Below, in pieces: positions 1 to 12,951 of a DNA stretch of 64,000 bases. The notes under the pieces are model-generated. The model was given only the letters and a program-made list of their open reading frames with translations. It was not told where the DNA came from and made no database searches. Position numbers and translations under genes: made by a program. The DNA is taken from NCBI RefSeq assembly GCF_002834145.1, contig NZ_PHNT01000001.1, positions 433,324 through 497,323 of the forward strand, written 5' to 3'. This stretch comes from Roseovarius salinarum. GTDB lineage: Bacteria > Pseudomonadota > Alphaproteobacteria > Rhodobacterales > Rhodobacteraceae. Each line of letters opens with the position of its first letter. Position 1 is the stretch's first letter.

Positions 1-889
1 CGATGAACAGGACCGCGTCGGGATGCTCCTCGAGTTCGGAGATGACGGCCTTCAACCGTTCCTCGAAGTCGCCGCGGTAGCGCGTGCCGGCAAGCAGCGC
101 GCCCATGTCGAGCGAGTAGATGGTCGTGTTGGACAGCACGTCGGGGGTGTTGCCGGCGACGATCTTGTGCGCCAGCCCCTCGGCGATGGCGGTCTTGCCG
201 ACGCCCGGGTCGCCCACCAGCAGCGGGTTGTTCTTGCGCCGGCGGCAAAGCACCTGGATACAGCGCTCCACCTCGGCGTCGCGGCCGATGAGCGGATCGA
301 CATCCCCGGTGCGCGCCTTGGCGTTGAGATCGACGCAGTACTTGGCCAGTGCGGATTCGCCGGCGTCCACGGTTTCACCCTCGCTTCGCGTGTTCTCGTC
401 CTCCATGTCGTTGGCCCCGGTCACCGGGCGCGGTTCGCCATAGGCGGGATCTTTCGCCACGCCGTGGGCGATGAAGTTCACCGCGTCGTAACGGGTCATG
501 TCCTGGTCCTGCAGGAAATAGGCGGCGTTCGATTCGCGCTCGGCGAAGATGGCCACCAGGACATTGGCGCCGGTCACCTCGGTGCGGCCGGAGGACTGCA
601 CATGGATCGCCGCGCGCTGGATGACCCGCTGGAAGGCTGCCGTCGGCACGGCTTCGGAGCCTTCCACCTCGGTCACGAGGTTGGAAAGTTCCTCGTCGAT
701 GAATTCCACCAGCGTGCCACGCAGTTCCTCGGTGTCGACGCTGCAGGCCTTCATGACCCGCGAAGCGTCGGGCTCATCAACGAGCGCGAGAAGCAGATGC
801 TCCAGCGTCGCGAATTCGTGTTGGCGGGCGTTGGCCAGGGCCAGCGCCGCGTGGATTGCCTGTTCCAGCGTGTTCGAGAATGAAGGCAC
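1..889 (-). CDS. clpA: ATP-dependent Clp protease ATP-binding subunit ClpA (N-terminal part, cut by window edge)
   Basis: ClpA is the cytosolic AAA+ unfoldase that feeds substrates, including N-degron proteins delivered by ClpS, to the ClpP peptidase. The gene reads leftward and runs off the window, leaving about 296 N-terminal residues. The paired Clp_N repeats cover roughly residues 1-145. The first AAA+ module follows, with Walker A GDPGVGKT at 226-233 and the pore-loop region GTRYRGDFEER near 268-278; the Walker B strand is at the edge. The start is a GTG at 887-889, nine bases after AAGGAG, because the conserved N-terminus (PSFSNTLEQAIHAAL) has no ATG. gloB lies 160 bp upstream on the same strand and could be co-transcribed, but a gap that size leaves room for a separate promoter. 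Confidence 0.95.
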   Translation of the reverse strand, partial: MPSFSNTLEQAIHAALALANARQHEFATLEHLLLALVDEPDASRVMKACSVDTEELRGTLVEFIDEELSNLVTEVEGSEAVPTAAFQRVIQRAAIHVQSSGRTEVTGANVLVAIFAERESNAAYFLQDQDMTRYDAVNFIAHGVAKDPAYGEPRPVTGANDMEDENTRSEGETVDAGESALAKYCVDLNAKARTGDVDPLIGRDAEVERCIQVLCRRRKNNPLLVGDPGVGKTAIAEGLAHKIVAGNTPDVLSNTTIYSLDMGALLAGTRYRGDFEERLKAVISELEEHPDAVLFI

Positions 890-1049
890 TGTGCGGTGCT
901 CCTTCCTTTCTGGGCCGGACCGGGCCTTGGTCCGACTGTGGCCTCATGGTCTTAAAGTTTGGTCGATATCGGCCATGCTTCAAGGTTTTTTTGGTCGCGC
1001 CGTTTCACTTTTCCGCCTCCGGATCTTGTGCGGGCGGTGCGCCGCGGGC

Positions 1050-1817
1050 TCAGAAGGCGTCCTTGCGCCGGCGGATCTCGGCAAAGACGTCCACCGCGTC
1101 GGCGTCCGGCATGCCCAGCTGACGTTTCAGCGCAGGTTCGTCCGCGCGCAGAAAGGGATTCGTTGCCAACTCTTCCGACAGGGTGGAGGGAACCGTCGGA
1201 CGATCCTGCGCGCGTGCGGTTTCGGTCGCGTCCAGACGGGATTTAAGCGCCGGATTCTCCGGATCAACCGTGATCGCGAATTTCGCGTTGTTGAGCGTGT
1301 ACTCGTGGCCCGAACAGACCATCGTCTCGGGCGGCAGGGCGGCCAGTTTCGACAGGCTGTCCCACATCTGCCCGGCGGTGCCCTCGAACAGGCGGCCACA
1401 TCCCAGTGCCATCAGGCTGTCGGCGGTGAAGACCACCGCGCTTTGCGGGAAGTGATAGGCGATGTGGCCCACGGTGTGGCCCGGCACGGAGATGACGTTG
1501 CCCGCCTCGTTGCCGATGTGCACCGCGTCGCCTTCGCGCACCGCCGTGTCCAGCGGCGGCAGCCGGTGGGCGTCGTCGGCCGCGCCGATCACGCGGGCCT
1601 GCGCTGCCGACAAGAGGGCTTCGAGCCCGGCCACGTGATCCCAGTGATGGTGGGTGATCAGGACGTGGCTCAGCGTCCAGCCCCGCTTGTCGAGCGCGGC
1701 GAGGATCGGGCCGGCTTCTGGGACATCGACGACAGCGGTTTCGCCCGTCTGAGCGTCATGCACGAGAAAGGCGTAGTTATCGCTCAGACAGGGGACCGTT
1801 TGTATTTCCAGTGCCAT
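1050..1817 (-). CDS. gloB: hydroxyacylglutathione hydrolase (glyoxalase II)
   Basis: Glyoxalase II hydrolyses S-D-lactoylglutathione to D-lactate and glutathione, the second step of methylglyoxal detoxification in the cytosol. The 255-residue protein has the usual length. It carries the metallo-beta-lactamase dinuclear metal motif THHHWDH at residues 55-61, the PGHT histidine near 112-115, a GHEYT histidine near 165, and the family-typical C-terminus RRRKDAF. The start at [15 protein letters not shown] is chosen because homologues begin there; the reading frame stays open further upstream but that part is not glyoxalase-like. It is divergent from the methyltransferase gene, with only about 44 bp between the start codons, so their promoters must overlap. 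Confidence 0.95.
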   Translation of the reverse strand: MALEIQTVPCLSDNYAFLVHDAQTGETAVVDVPEAGPILAALDKRGWTLSHVLITHHHWDHVAGLEALLSAAQARVIGAADDAHRLPPLDTAVREGDAVHIGNEAGNVISVPGHTVGHIAYHFPQSAVVFTADSLMALGCGRLFEGTAGQMWDSLSKLAALPPETMVCSGHEYTLNNAKFAITVDPENPALKSRLDATETARAQDRPTVPSTLSEELATNPFLRADEPALKRQLGMPDADAVDVFAEIRRRKDAF

Positions 1818-1861
1818 GGTATTTTCCCGATCGACCGTTATTCTTACCTTCAGATTGTCTG

Positions 1862-2620
1862 ATGACGAGCCGCGCCGCAATGCATCTGGACGTGCAGGAT
1901 CTGAGGAATTTCTATTACCGCAGCGCGCTGGGGCGCGCGGCGCAGAAGGTGATCCGCCGCGAGGTCCTCCGACTCTGGCCGGAGGCCAAGGGCCAGACCG
2001 TGGCCGGTTTCGGTTTCGCGGTGCCTTTCCTGCGCCCCTACCTGGCCGACTCGCGCAGGACGATCGCGCTGATGCCGGCGCCACAGGGCGTGATCGGCTG
2101 GCCGGCCGGGATGCCCAACATCTCGGTTCTGTGCGAGGAAACCGCGTGGCCGCTCGAGACCGGGCATGTCGACAAGCTTCTGGTGATCCACGGGCTGGAA
2201 ACCAGTGAGCGGCCCGCGCCGCTTCTCGACGAATGCTGGCGGGTGCTCGGGCCGGGCGGGTCGGCCCTGTTCATCGTTCCCAACCGCGGCGGCCTGTGGT
2301 CGCGCAGCGACCGCACGCCGTTCGGTTTCGGCCGCCCCTATAGCCAGTCGCAGCTGGAAAACCAGCTCAAGGCCCATGCTTTCCTGCCCGAACGCCACAC
2401 CACCACGCTGTTCCAGCCGCCGTTGAACCGGCGTTTCTGGCGCAAGACGGCCGGCATGTGGGAGCGCCTGGGAGGGCGCCTGTCGGTTATCGCGGCGGGC
2501 GGCGTTCTGATCGTCGAGGCCAGCAAGCGGGTGCACGCCCCCAGCGGTCCGGGCCTGCGCGAAACGGTGCGCCGGCCGCTCGAGGTGCTCAAGCCAAAGC
2601 CCGAGGCCAAGCCGGTATGA
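1862..2620 (+). CDS. class I SAM-dependent methyltransferase-like protein, divergent from gloB
   Basis: This looks like a class I methyltransferase of the type often found beside gloB in Rhodobacterales; its substrate is unknown. A first-strand motif [11 protein letters not shown] near residue 50 stands where the glycine-rich SAM loop normally sits. The later [22 protein letters not shown] segment, at about residues 130-150, is the typical strand-4/5 signature of these enzymes. Two starts are possible, [11 protein letters not shown] at 1862 (used here) and [13 protein letters not shown] at 1880; neither has a clear ribosome binding site and homologues tend to begin at MHLDV. No signal peptide or membrane segment is visible. 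The fold assignment is fairly safe, the activity is inferred. Confidence 0.75.
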   Translation: MTSRAAMHLDVQDLRNFYYRSALGRAAQKVIRREVLRLWPEAKGQTVAGFGFAVPFLRPYLADSRRTIALMPAPQGVIGWPAGMPNISVLCEETAWPLETGHVDKLLVIHGLETSERPAPLLDECWRVLGPGGSALFIVPNRGGLWSRSDRTPFGFGRPYSQSQLENQLKAHAFLPERHTTTLFQPPLNRRFWRKTAGMWERLGGRLSVIAAGGVLIVEASKRVHAPSGPGLRETVRRPLEVLKPKPEAKPV

Positions 2621-2930
2621 GTTGCCGGCGGATGCGGCAGCGCGGCATTCACGGGTGTCCGTGCTCTTTGGAATGTTAGCGTCAACAAACGTGCGTGGCG
2701 GGACATTTTCCGCCGCCGAAAAATCGCGCAATCGGTCGCATCCAGCATAAAGCATTGATAATGAACAAATTTATGGCTGGCGCCTTGAGTCATAGCAGCT
2801 TGCTAGGTCAGCATGGCTCTGCTACACCCCTGCCGAATTTCGGTGCTTTTGATAGTATCACTGGATGCAAACGCCCCCGGGGCCGGTCACGGCCGACGAA
2901 GACCGGGGCCAGAACTTCGGAAGGGTGGAC
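2621..2930. other. 310-bp intergenic region upstream of the atp operon
   Basis: No convincing gene is seen. The region holds an AT-rich patch around 2750-2780, a possible promoter TTGCTA-17 bp-TACACC at about 2810-2838, and a small inverted repeat TGATA-g-TATCA at 2850-2860. It ends in the GGAAGGG ribosome binding site of atpH. The atp promoter must lie here because the gene on the left ends at 2620, but none of these motifs is strong enough to name it with confidence. Confidence 0.5.
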
Positions 2931-3491
2931 GTGTCCGAGACAGCTTCGATTTCATCCGGCATCGCCGAGCGCTATGCCACAGCCATCTTCGAGCTCGCCA
3001 AGGAGCAGAAGGTTCTCGAACAGCTTGAATCCAATGTCACCGACCTCGCCGCCGCGCTCGACCAAAGCGCGGACCTGCGCGACCTGATCACGTCGCCGGT
3101 GATTTCGCGCGAGGACCAGGGCAAGGCGATCGCCGCCATCGGCAAGAAGATGGAACTGGCGCCGGTCCTGCTCAACGGGCTGGGCCTCATGGCGCAGAAG
3201 CGGCGTCTTTTCGTGCTGCCGCAGTTGCTGGGGCAGCTGCGCGCGATGATCGCCGAGGACAAGGGCGAAGTGGCGGCCGAGGTCACCAGTGCCAAGGCGC
3301 TGACCAAGGCGCAGTCGGAAAAGCTTTCCAAGGCGCTGAAGGCCCGCGTGGGCAAGGAAGTGAACGTGAATGCGACCGTCGATGAGGGGCTCATTGGCGG
3401 TCTTGTTGTCAAGGTGGGCTCGAAGATGATCGATACCTCGATCCGATCGAAGCTCAATTCCCTCCAGAATGCAATGAAAGAGGTCGGATAA
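2931..3491 (+). CDS. atpH: ATP synthase F1 delta subunit
   Basis: The delta subunit (OSCP homologue) sits on top of the F1 head and ties it to the peripheral stalk of the membrane ATP synthase. The 186-residue protein shows the family N-terminal helix domain (IAERYATAIFELAKEQ) and C-terminal domain with the VDEGLIGGLVVKVGSKMIDTS signature. Translation is taken to start at GTG 2931, which is preceded by GGAAGGG and gives the expected MSETASISSGIAERY start. An ATG at 2865 in the same frame would add a 22-residue proline-rich stretch not seen in the family. It is the first gene of atpHAGDC and its stop codon directly abuts the atpA ATG. Confidence 0.95.
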   Translation: MSETASISSGIAERYATAIFELAKEQKVLEQLESNVTDLAAALDQSADLRDLITSPVISREDQGKAIAAIGKKMELAPVLLNGLGLMAQKRRLFVLPQLLGQLRAMIAEDKGEVAAEVTSAKALTKAQSEKLSKALKARVGKEVNVNATVDEGLIGGLVVKVGSKMIDTSIRSKLNSLQNAMKEVG

Positions 3492-5030
<1,539 letters not shown>

Positions 5031-5043
5031 GGGGGACGAGGCG

Positions 5044-7372
<2,329 letters not shown>

Positions 7373-7382
7373 GGAGGGCCAG

Positions 7383-7811
7383 ATGGCTGACAAGGTACAA
7401 TTCGATCTGGTCTCGCCCGAGCGCCGCGTCGCCTCGGTCGAGGCGGACGCGATCCTCATCCCCGGGGCGGAGGGCGACATGACGGCGATGGCCGAGCACG
7501 CGCCCACCATCACCACGCTGCGGCCGGGTATCCTGAAGGTGACCGGCGGGGGCGAGGGCGACGAGGAGTACATCGTCACCGGAGGCTTCGCCGAGATCAA
7601 CGGGAGCGCGATCACCGTCCTCGCGGAGCGGGCGATGCCGCGCGGCGACATGACCCGGGAGCATTTCCAGCAGATGGTCAAGGAAGCCGAGGACGTCCTC
7701 GCCAAGGCCAAGGAAACCCACGTCAACGAACCCGGCCCCGTGGACGACGCCGCCAAGCTTCTGTCCGACATGGTTGCCATGGGCGACGAGATCGGGCTCA
7801 GCGCCTACTGA
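7383..7811 (+). CDS. atpC: ATP synthase F1 epsilon subunit
   Basis: Epsilon is part of the rotor stalk and can inhibit ATP hydrolysis. The 142-residue protein has the N-terminal beta-sandwich ([20 protein letters not shown]) and the [17 protein letters not shown] motif conserved in the family. The C-terminal helical part lacks the long classical helix hairpin sequence and ends DEIGLSAY, as in other Rhodobacterales. The start follows GAGGAGGG closely. It is the last gene of the F1 operon; a strong intrinsic terminator begins 26 bp after the stop codon. The F0 genes are not in the window, which is normal for alphaproteobacteria. Confidence 0.95.
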   Translation: MADKVQFDLVSPERRVASVEADAILIPGAEGDMTAMAEHAPTITTLRPGILKVTGGGEGDEEYIVTGGFAEINGSAITVLAERAMPRGDMTREHFQQMVKEAEDVLAKAKETHVNEPGPVDDAAKLLSDMVAMGDEIGLSAY

Positions 7812-7836
7812 CACGCGCTGGTCGCAGGTCTTTGGG

Positions 7837-7873
7837 AACGCCCCCGGCCGGGACGGCCGGGGGCGTTTCTTTA
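7837..7873 (+). terminator. intrinsic terminator of the atpHAGDC operon
   Basis: A perfect 13-bp inverted repeat (AACGCCCCCGGCC at 7837-7849 with GGCCGGGGGCGTT at 7855-7867) encloses a 5-base loop and is followed by TTCTTT. This is the form expected for a Rho-independent terminator at the end of a highly expressed operon. Confidence 0.93.
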
Positions 7874-7940
7874 TCGCGCGCGTGTCATGGTTGCATTTGC
7901 CCGTTGCCGGAAACCCTCGCGCTGATAGACTCGGCCGAAC

Positions 7941-8291
7941 ATGAAACGTCTCGGGCCCCAAAGCATCGGCATCGACCAGGGCGATGATGTGTTGTTCTCG
8001 GATTTCGAGGACGGCGGGGAGATGTGGACGGGCGAAGGCCCGCGCGAACGCCGCCGCGCCGTGACGTTCTCGGAGCCCTTTCGCGATGTGCCTTCGGTCC
8101 ACTGTGCGCTTTCGATGTGGGATATGCACTACGCGGTGAACGCGCGGGTCGACGTCGCCGCTGAAAATGTCACGACATCAGGCTTCGATGTCGTCTTCCG
8201 CACGTGGGGCGATACCCGTGTGGCGCGGGTCCGCATCAGTTGGCTGGCGATCGGCGTGGTTCCCAACCCCGAGGACTGGGAGGTCGACTGA
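7941..8291 (+). CDS. H-type lectin domain protein
   Basis: This 116-residue protein resembles the H-type lectin domain (Pfam H_lectin), the GalNAc-binding fold known from snail agglutinin and discoidin. The visible matches are the FSEPFRDVPSVHCALSMWDMH strand pair and the RVRISWLAIG ending, where the conserved tryptophan of the sugar pocket would sit. No signal peptide or membrane segment is seen, so the bacterial protein is probably cytosolic or released by another route. It stands alone between the atp terminator and the 3' end of prs, on the + strand. No clear ribosome binding site precedes the ATG. What it binds is unknown. Confidence 0.75.
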   Translation: MKRLGPQSIGIDQGDDVLFSDFEDGGEMWTGEGPRERRRAVTFSEPFRDVPSVHCALSMWDMHYAVNARVDVAAENVTTSGFDVVFRTWGDTRVARVRISWLAIGVVPNPEDWEVD

Positions 8292-8352
8292 AGGCGCCGT
8301 CCCGTGCCCGGCTGCCGGGGCGGTCCTTGCGTCGATGCCGCGCACCCTCGGA

Positions 8353-9369
8353 TCAGCTGAGGAACTGGCCCTCGTAGACCGGTTCCAGCGTCGGCGTGTC
8401 GAACAGCGACGACACGCTGGTGCCGTTCCAGATGTTCAGGATCGCCTGGGCGAACACGGGCGCGGTGGGCAGGATCCGGATGTTGGATGCGCCCTTCACG
8501 GCCTCGGTCGGCGCGATGGTGTCGGTGATGACCAGGCTCTTCATGACCGAACCCGTGATCCGCTCCACCGCCGGGCCTGACAGCACCCCGTGGGTGATAT
8601 AGGCGTGCACCTCGGCGGCGCCTTCGTCCATGAGCACCTGCGCGGCCTTGCACAGGGTTCCGGCCGTGTCACAGATATCATCGACGATCACGCACTTCTT
8701 GTCCGTGACATCGCCGATCACCGTCATTTCAGCGACTTCGCCGGCCTTTTCGCGGCGCTTGTCGACGATGGCCAGCGGCGCGTCGATCCGCTTGGCCAGT
8801 TCGCGCGCACGGGCGACCCCCCCGACATCCGGCGAAATGACCATGACGTCGTCCATCTCGGTCTTGAACTGGGTCATGATGTCGAGCGCGAAAATCGGCG
8901 CCGCATAGAGGTTGTCGACGGGGATGTCGAAGAAGCCTTGGATCTGCGCGGCGTGAAGATCCATCGTCAGCACGCGCTCGATGCCGGTGCCCACCAGCAT
9001 GTTCGCCACCAGCTTGGCCGAGATCGGCGTGCGCGCACGCGACCGGCGGTCCTGCCGGGCATAGCCGAAATACGGGATCACCGCCGTGATCCGCTTGGCC
9101 GAGGAGCGGCGCAGCGCGTCGGCCATGATCAGCAATTCCATCAGGTTGTCGTTGGCGGGGTTCGACGTGGGCTGGATGATGAACATGTCCTCGCCGCGGA
9201 CGTTCTCGTAGACCTCGACGAAGATCTCCTGGTCGTGGAAACGCTCGACGCGCGCATCGACCAGCCCGACACTGATGCCGCGGTGCATGCTCATCCGCCG
9301 GGCGACGGCGGTGGCGAGCGGCAGGTTGGCGTTGCCGGCAATGAGTTTGGGTTCAGGCGTGGCGGGCAT
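8353..9369 (-). CDS. prs: ribose-phosphate pyrophosphokinase
   Basis: Prs makes PRPP from ribose 5-phosphate and ATP, feeding purine, pyrimidine, histidine, tryptophan and NAD synthesis. The 338-residue protein has the flexible-loop motif [20 protein letters not shown], the metal-binding [11 protein letters not shown] segment and the PRPP-binding loop [12 protein letters not shown]. The chosen start ([13 protein letters not shown]) lies about 20 residues before the first conserved strand; the frame stays open upstream but is not Prs-like. The gene is convergent with the lectin-like gene and divergent from the DsbA-family gene. Confidence 0.96.
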   Translation of the reverse strand: MPATPEPKLIAGNANLPLATAVARRMSMHRGISVGLVDARVERFHDQEIFVEVYENVRGEDMFIIQPTSNPANDNLMELLIMADALRRSSAKRITAVIPYFGYARQDRRSRARTPISAKLVANMLVGTGIERVLTMDLHAAQIQGFFDIPVDNLYAAPIFALDIMTQFKTEMDDVMVISPDVGGVARARELAKRIDAPLAIVDKRREKAGEVAEMTVIGDVTDKKCVIVDDICDTAGTLCKAAQVLMDEGAAEVHAYITHGVLSGPAVERITGSVMKSLVITDTIAPTEAVKGASNIRILPTAPVFAQAILNIWNGTSVSSLFDTPTLEPVYEGQFLS

Positions 9370-9475
9370 GGCAGCGGGTTCCCGAAATGGCCGAAATGAC
9401 AGATTCGTGACGTTGACACCGCTTAGCATGGGCGTACCGTCGGGCAAAGCTGTGCCGAAGGGGGAGAGCCGGAAA

Positions 9476-10075
9476 ATGGCCCACATCGATTACTATTTCT
9501 CGACCCTTTCGCCATTTGCCTATCTCGCGGGCACCCGGCTGGAGGAGATCGCCGCGCACCACGGTGCATCGGTGACTTACAAGCCATTGGATATAATCGC
9601 ACTTTTCGCGCGCACCGGTGGCACGCCGCCGGCCGAGCGGCACCCGGCGCGGCAGGCCTACCGCGCGCAGGAACTCGACCGTCTGCCGCGCAAGCTGGGG
9701 CTGCCGCTCAACCCGCAGCCGGCGCACTGGCCGACCAACCCGGCGCCGTCCTCCTATGCCGTCATCGCCGCGCAGGGCGCCGGCGGGGGCGACATGGGCG
9801 CCCTGGTGCACGGAATCCTGCGCGCCTGCTGGGCCGAGGAACGGGACATCGCAGAGGACGCGGTCGTGCGCGACTGCCTCGAACGGGCCGGCTTCGATCC
9901 CGGTCTGGCCGACAGCGGCCTTCTCAGCGGGGCGGAGACCTATTCGGCCAACCTCGAGGATGCAGTGGAGGCGGGGGCCTTCGGATCGCCGTTCTACGTG
10001 GTGGACGACGGGCAGAAATTCTGGGGCCAGGACCGGCTGGACGACCTCGACGCGCATCTGGCCGGCCGTCTCTGA
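9476..10075 (+). CDS. 2-hydroxychromene-2-carboxylate isomerase / DsbA-family (kappa GST-like) protein
   Basis: The 199-residue protein is a thioredoxin-fold DsbA-family member of the HCCA isomerase/kappa glutathione transferase group. It opens with [16 protein letters not shown], in which a serine-proline pair replaces the DsbA CxxC, so it is not a disulfide oxidoreductase. The C-terminal [25 protein letters not shown] region carries the cis-Pro loop and the FWGQDR motif typical of these isomerases. A GGGGGAGAG ribosome binding site lies just upstream of ATG 9476. Despite the family name, no naphthalene catabolic genes are nearby, so a general glutathione-dependent isomerase or transferase role is equally likely. 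Confidence 0.85.
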   Translation: MAHIDYYFSTLSPFAYLAGTRLEEIAAHHGASVTYKPLDIIALFARTGGTPPAERHPARQAYRAQELDRLPRKLGLPLNPQPAHWPTNPAPSSYAVIAAQGAGGGDMGALVHGILRACWAEERDIAEDAVVRDCLERAGFDPGLADSGLLSGAETYSANLEDAVEAGAFGSPFYVVDDGQKFWGQDRLDDLDAHLAGRL

Positions 10076-10147
10076 TCGCGGGCAAGCTGGCCAGGTCCAA
10101 GCGGCTTTCTTCGCGAGCAAGGTCGGCCGGGCGTGACGGGCGGCGGC

Positions 10148-11194
10148 TCAGCCGCGGGCGATCTCCACGAACCGGTCGATCTCGTCCTCGCCGATGGACC
10201 AGTCGCAAACCAGTCGCATTGCCAGGGGGTCGTCGGGGTCGCCCGTGTTCAGCGGCCCCTCGTGCAGGCCGTATGCGGCCCCGGCGGCATGGAGGCGCTG
10301 GTGGGCGGCCCTGGGAAGGCGTGCGAAGATCATGTTGGCCTGCGGCTCGGCCAGGAACGCCGCGTCCGGCACGCCGCGCAGTCCCTCGGCCAGCCGGGCC
10401 GCCTTTTCGTTGGCGGCCCGCGCCGAGCGCCGCCACAGGCCGCTGTCGAGATAGGCCAGCATCTGCGCGCCCAGGTAGCGATGCTTGGAAAACAGGTGTG
10501 CCCCGCGCTTGCGCCGCAACTCGAATTCCCACGCGGGGGCGGGATCGAAGAAGATCACCGCCTCCACGCCAAGGCAGCCGTTCTTGGTGCCCCCCACCGA
10601 GACGGCATCGATGCCGGCCTTCCACGTCATCTCGGCCGGCGTGCAGTCCAGGGCCTCAAGCGCGTTGGCGAAGCGGGCACCGTCCATGTAGACGGGTATT
10701 TCGTGCGCGGCCGCGATCCCCGTCAATGCCCGCAACTCGTCCAGCGCATAAACGCGCCCCATCTCGGTCACCTGCGTGAGCGCAACCGGCCCGCGCTGAG
10801 AGGCATGCACGTCGCCCGGCGGCCAGCCGGCGATCGCGCGGTCCAGCGCCTCGGGCGTCATCTTGTCGTCCGCGCCCGCGAGCGTGAGTTTCGCGCCGCC
10901 GGTGTAGAATTCCGGCGCCTGGCATTCGTCGGTGTGGATATGCGCCAGCGGCGTGCAGAAAACCGTCTGCCAGGGCTGAGCCAGCGTGGCCAGCGCCAGC
11001 GCATTCGCCGCCGTCCCGGTGGCCACCAGGTGGACGGCGGCCTCCGGGGCCTCGAATTCCGCGCGCAGGCGGTCGCAGGCGGCGCGGGTTGCATCGTCCC
11101 CGCCGTAGGGCAGGGCGAATCCGGCGTTCGCCTCGGCCAGCGCTTGCATGACCTCCGGGTGGGCGGGGCCGGCGTTGTCGGATTTCAGGTTCAT
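10148..11194 (-). CDS. low-specificity L-threonine aldolase-type PLP enzyme
   Basis: PLP-dependent beta-eliminating lyase of the threonine aldolase group, expected to cleave L-threonine or L-allo-threonine to glycine and acetaldehyde. The 348-residue protein has the N-terminal SDNAGPAHPEVMQAL, the VHLVATGTAANALAL cofactor-phosphate region, the PVYMDGARFANAL aspartate strand and the Schiff-base lysine in SVGGTKNGCLG (near residue 200). Its start overlaps the stop of the upstream ycgN-like gene as ATGA, so the two are translationally coupled. It ends the leftward run that includes ribF. It is convergent with the DsbA-family gene. Confidence 0.9.
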   Translation of the reverse strand: MNLKSDNAGPAHPEVMQALAEANAGFALPYGGDDATRAACDRLRAEFEAPEAAVHLVATGTAANALALATLAQPWQTVFCTPLAHIHTDECQAPEFYTGGAKLTLAGADDKMTPEALDRAIAGWPPGDVHASQRGPVALTQVTEMGRVYALDELRALTGIAAAHEIPVYMDGARFANALEALDCTPAEMTWKAGIDAVSVGGTKNGCLGVEAVIFFDPAPAWEFELRRKRGAHLFSKHRYLGAQMLAYLDSGLWRRSARAANEKAARLAEGLRGVPDAAFLAEPQANMIFARLPRAAHQRLHAAGAAYGLHEGPLNTGDPDDPLAMRLVCDWSIGEDEIDRFVEIARG

Positions 11195-11664
11195 GTGCCC
11201 GGTTCCTCGATCAGGTGGTGCTCCCAGTCGTCTTCGTCGACGGCGTGCTCGGGCACGGTTCCCCCGCGCACCGACACGCCCGCGGCGTGCACCGTTTCCG
11301 GGTCGCCGCTGACCAGCGGGTGCCAGTCGGGCAGGCCCTCGCCCTGCCAAAGCCGCTTGTAGGCGCAGGTGTCCGGCATCCAGTAGAGGTTGGCCTCCAT
11401 GTTGCCCGGGTGCAGCACGATGCATTCGGGCACGTAGGTGTGGCGCGTCTCGTAGGCCGCACAGCGGCAGGTGGCATCGTCGAACAGACGGCAGGCGACG
11501 CGGGTCAGTGCCACCTCGCCGGTGTCCGCGTCTTCGAGCTTGTTCAGGCAGCACTTGCCGCAGCCGTCGCAGAGCGCTTCCCACTCGGCGCGGGTCATGC
11601 GCGACATCGGAACGGTTTCCCAGAACCGCGGCCGCAGGTCATCGCGATGCGTCGGGTCGCTCAT
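11191..11664 (-). CDS. YcgN family cysteine-cluster protein
   Basis: A 157-residue member of the YcgN/UPF0260 family. The N-terminal CDGCGKCCLNKLED motif and a second group, CRLFDDATCRC with a later C in VPECIVL, form the conserved cysteine cluster (putative zinc- or iron-sulfur-binding, role not established). There is no signal peptide, so it should be cytosolic. The ATG overlaps the ribF stop and the TGA overlaps the aldolase start, both as ATGA, giving a tightly coupled three-gene unit. Its linkage to ribF and to a PLP enzyme is suggestive but gives no firm function. Confidence 0.9.
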   Translation of the reverse strand: MSDPTHRDDLRPRFWETVPMSRMTRAEWEALCDGCGKCCLNKLEDADTGEVALTRVACRLFDDATCRCAAYETRHTYVPECIVLHPGNMEANLYWMPDTCAYKRLWQGEGLPDWHPLVSGDPETVHAAGVSVRGGTVPEHAVDEDDWEHHLIEEPGT

Positions 11665-12599
11665 GTCGCGTCCAGGATGCGGCGTGCGCGGGCGCAGTCG
11701 GCGTCCATCTGCGCGATGAAGGGGTCGAGACCGGAAAAGGTCTCTTCCGGGCGCAGGAATTCGACGAGACCCACCGAGATGTCGGTGCCGTAGATGTCGC
11801 CGGAGAAATCGAAGATGTGGGTTTCCAGGTTGGGCACCTCGCCGCCGAACATCGGTCGCACGCCCAGGCTGGCCGCCCCGTGGTAGTGCCCCGCGTGCGG
11901 CCCCGCGAGAACGTCCACCAGCACGGCATAGACGCCGAACTTCGGCGGATGCAGCCCCGCGATGGAGAGGTTCGCCGTGGGGTAGCCCAGTTCGCGGCCG
12001 CGCTGCTCACCGCCCATCACCACGCCGTCGATGCGGTGCCAGTGCCCCAGCATCGCGGCGGCGTCGCGTGGCCGGCCCTGTGACAGCGCCTGCCGGATCG
12101 CGGTCGATGAAACTTCGCCAGCCTCGGCGGACAGAAGCTCGGCGATCGTCACGCGGAACCCCATCTCGGCCCCGAAGGCTTCGAGGTCGGCCGCGCTGCC
12201 GGCACGGCCCTTGCCGAAGCAGAAATCCGCGCCCACGACGACGTGGGACAGCCCCAGCCCGCCTGCGATGACCTTGCGCGCGAATTCCTCGGGCGCGAGC
12301 GACGACAGCGCGGCGTTGAAATTGAGTTCGTAGAGCTTTTCCACGCCCAGCTTTTCGAGCCGGTGCGCGCGTGCCTCGCGCCCGGTCAGGCGGAACGGCG
12401 GGGCGTCGGGCGCGAAGAACTCGCGCGGGTGGGGCTCGAATGTCACCACGCCCAGCGGCGCGCCCGTTTCGCGCCCCTTTCGCCGCGCGATGTCGATCAC
12501 CGACTGGTGGCCCAGGTGGACACCGTCGAAGTTGCCGATGGCCGCGCTCGCGCCGCGGTCGGCTTCGTCGATGTAGTCGTAGTCGCGGATGATGCGCAT
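11661..12599 (-). CDS. ribF: bifunctional riboflavin kinase / FAD synthetase
   Basis: RibF converts riboflavin to FMN and then FAD in the cytosol. The 312-residue protein has the N-terminal FAD synthetase nucleotidyltransferase domain (about 15-170) with IGNFDGVHLGHQSVI, the HIGH-type motif. The C-terminal riboflavin kinase domain (about 190-310) contains GYPTANL and the GVYAVLVDV strand. The stop codon overlaps the start of the YcgN-like gene by 4 bp. No FMN riboswitch is seen upstream; the gene probably depends on the transcript that includes the preceding 60-aa gene and the MaoC gene. Confidence 0.96.
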   Translation of the reverse strand: MRIIRDYDYIDEADRGASAAIGNFDGVHLGHQSVIDIARRKGRETGAPLGVVTFEPHPREFFAPDAPPFRLTGREARAHRLEKLGVEKLYELNFNAALSSLAPEEFARKVIAGGLGLSHVVVGADFCFGKGRAGSAADLEAFGAEMGFRVTIAELLSAEAGEVSSTAIRQALSQGRPRDAAAMLGHWHRIDGVVMGGEQRGRELGYPTANLSIAGLHPPKFGVYAVLVDVLAGPHAGHYHGAASLGVRPMFGGEVPNLETHIFDFSGDIYGTDISVGLVEFLRPEETFSGLDPFIAQMDADCARARRILDAT

Positions 12600-12656
12600 G
12601 CGCGTTGCGTAGCGCCCCCGACGGGGTGGTGCAAGCGCGATGCGCGCCTGTCCGCG

Positions 12657-12839
12657 TCAGCCCTGGCGTGGACCGCGCATCTCGCTGACGGCCAGCCGGA
12701 TCTTGCGCCAGTTCTCGGCCTCGGCGGTGCGGCCGGCTTGGGCACATTGCTGCATCCGGTGGGCGGCTTCGGCCTCGGCCTTGCCGCCATGCGCCGACAA
12801 GAGGGCGCGGGCGTGTTCGGTTGTCTTGATCGCGTCCAT
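12657..12839 (-). CDS. small conserved helical protein (60 aa)
   Basis: The 60-residue product is charged and alanine-rich, with two predicted helices (DAIKTTEHARALLSAHGG and KAEAEAAHRMQQCAQAGRTAE). There is no signal peptide or known domain. I regard it as real because GGGAGGAC lies at ideal distance before the ATG, because it sits in a compact same-strand run (MaoC, this gene, ribF), and because very similar short proteins with the same MRG ending are familiar from Rhodobacterales. Function unknown. Confidence 0.75.
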   Translation of the reverse strand: MDAIKTTEHARALLSAHGGKAEAEAAHRMQQCAQAGRTAEAENWRKIRLAVSEMRGPRQG

Positions 12840-12951
12840 GACCGTCCTCCCGAAGCGTCACGGCAGGCCGCCCGTGGCGGCCTGTAACCGTCAGATGCGC
12901 ACCGCAAGGGTGTCTTTCAAGATGTTGCGCCGCGTGGCTGTTGGCGGTGGA

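Noticed and set aside
890-1049. Heat-shock promoter for clpA (CTTGAA with CCAAAC downstream on the minus strand)
   Set aside because: The -10 match is poor and the spacing uncertain, so it is not listed as a feature.
9476-10075. DsbA-type disulfide oxidoreductase
   Set aside because: The CxxC pair is absent (SP in its place); the protein fits the HCCA isomerase/kappa GST branch.
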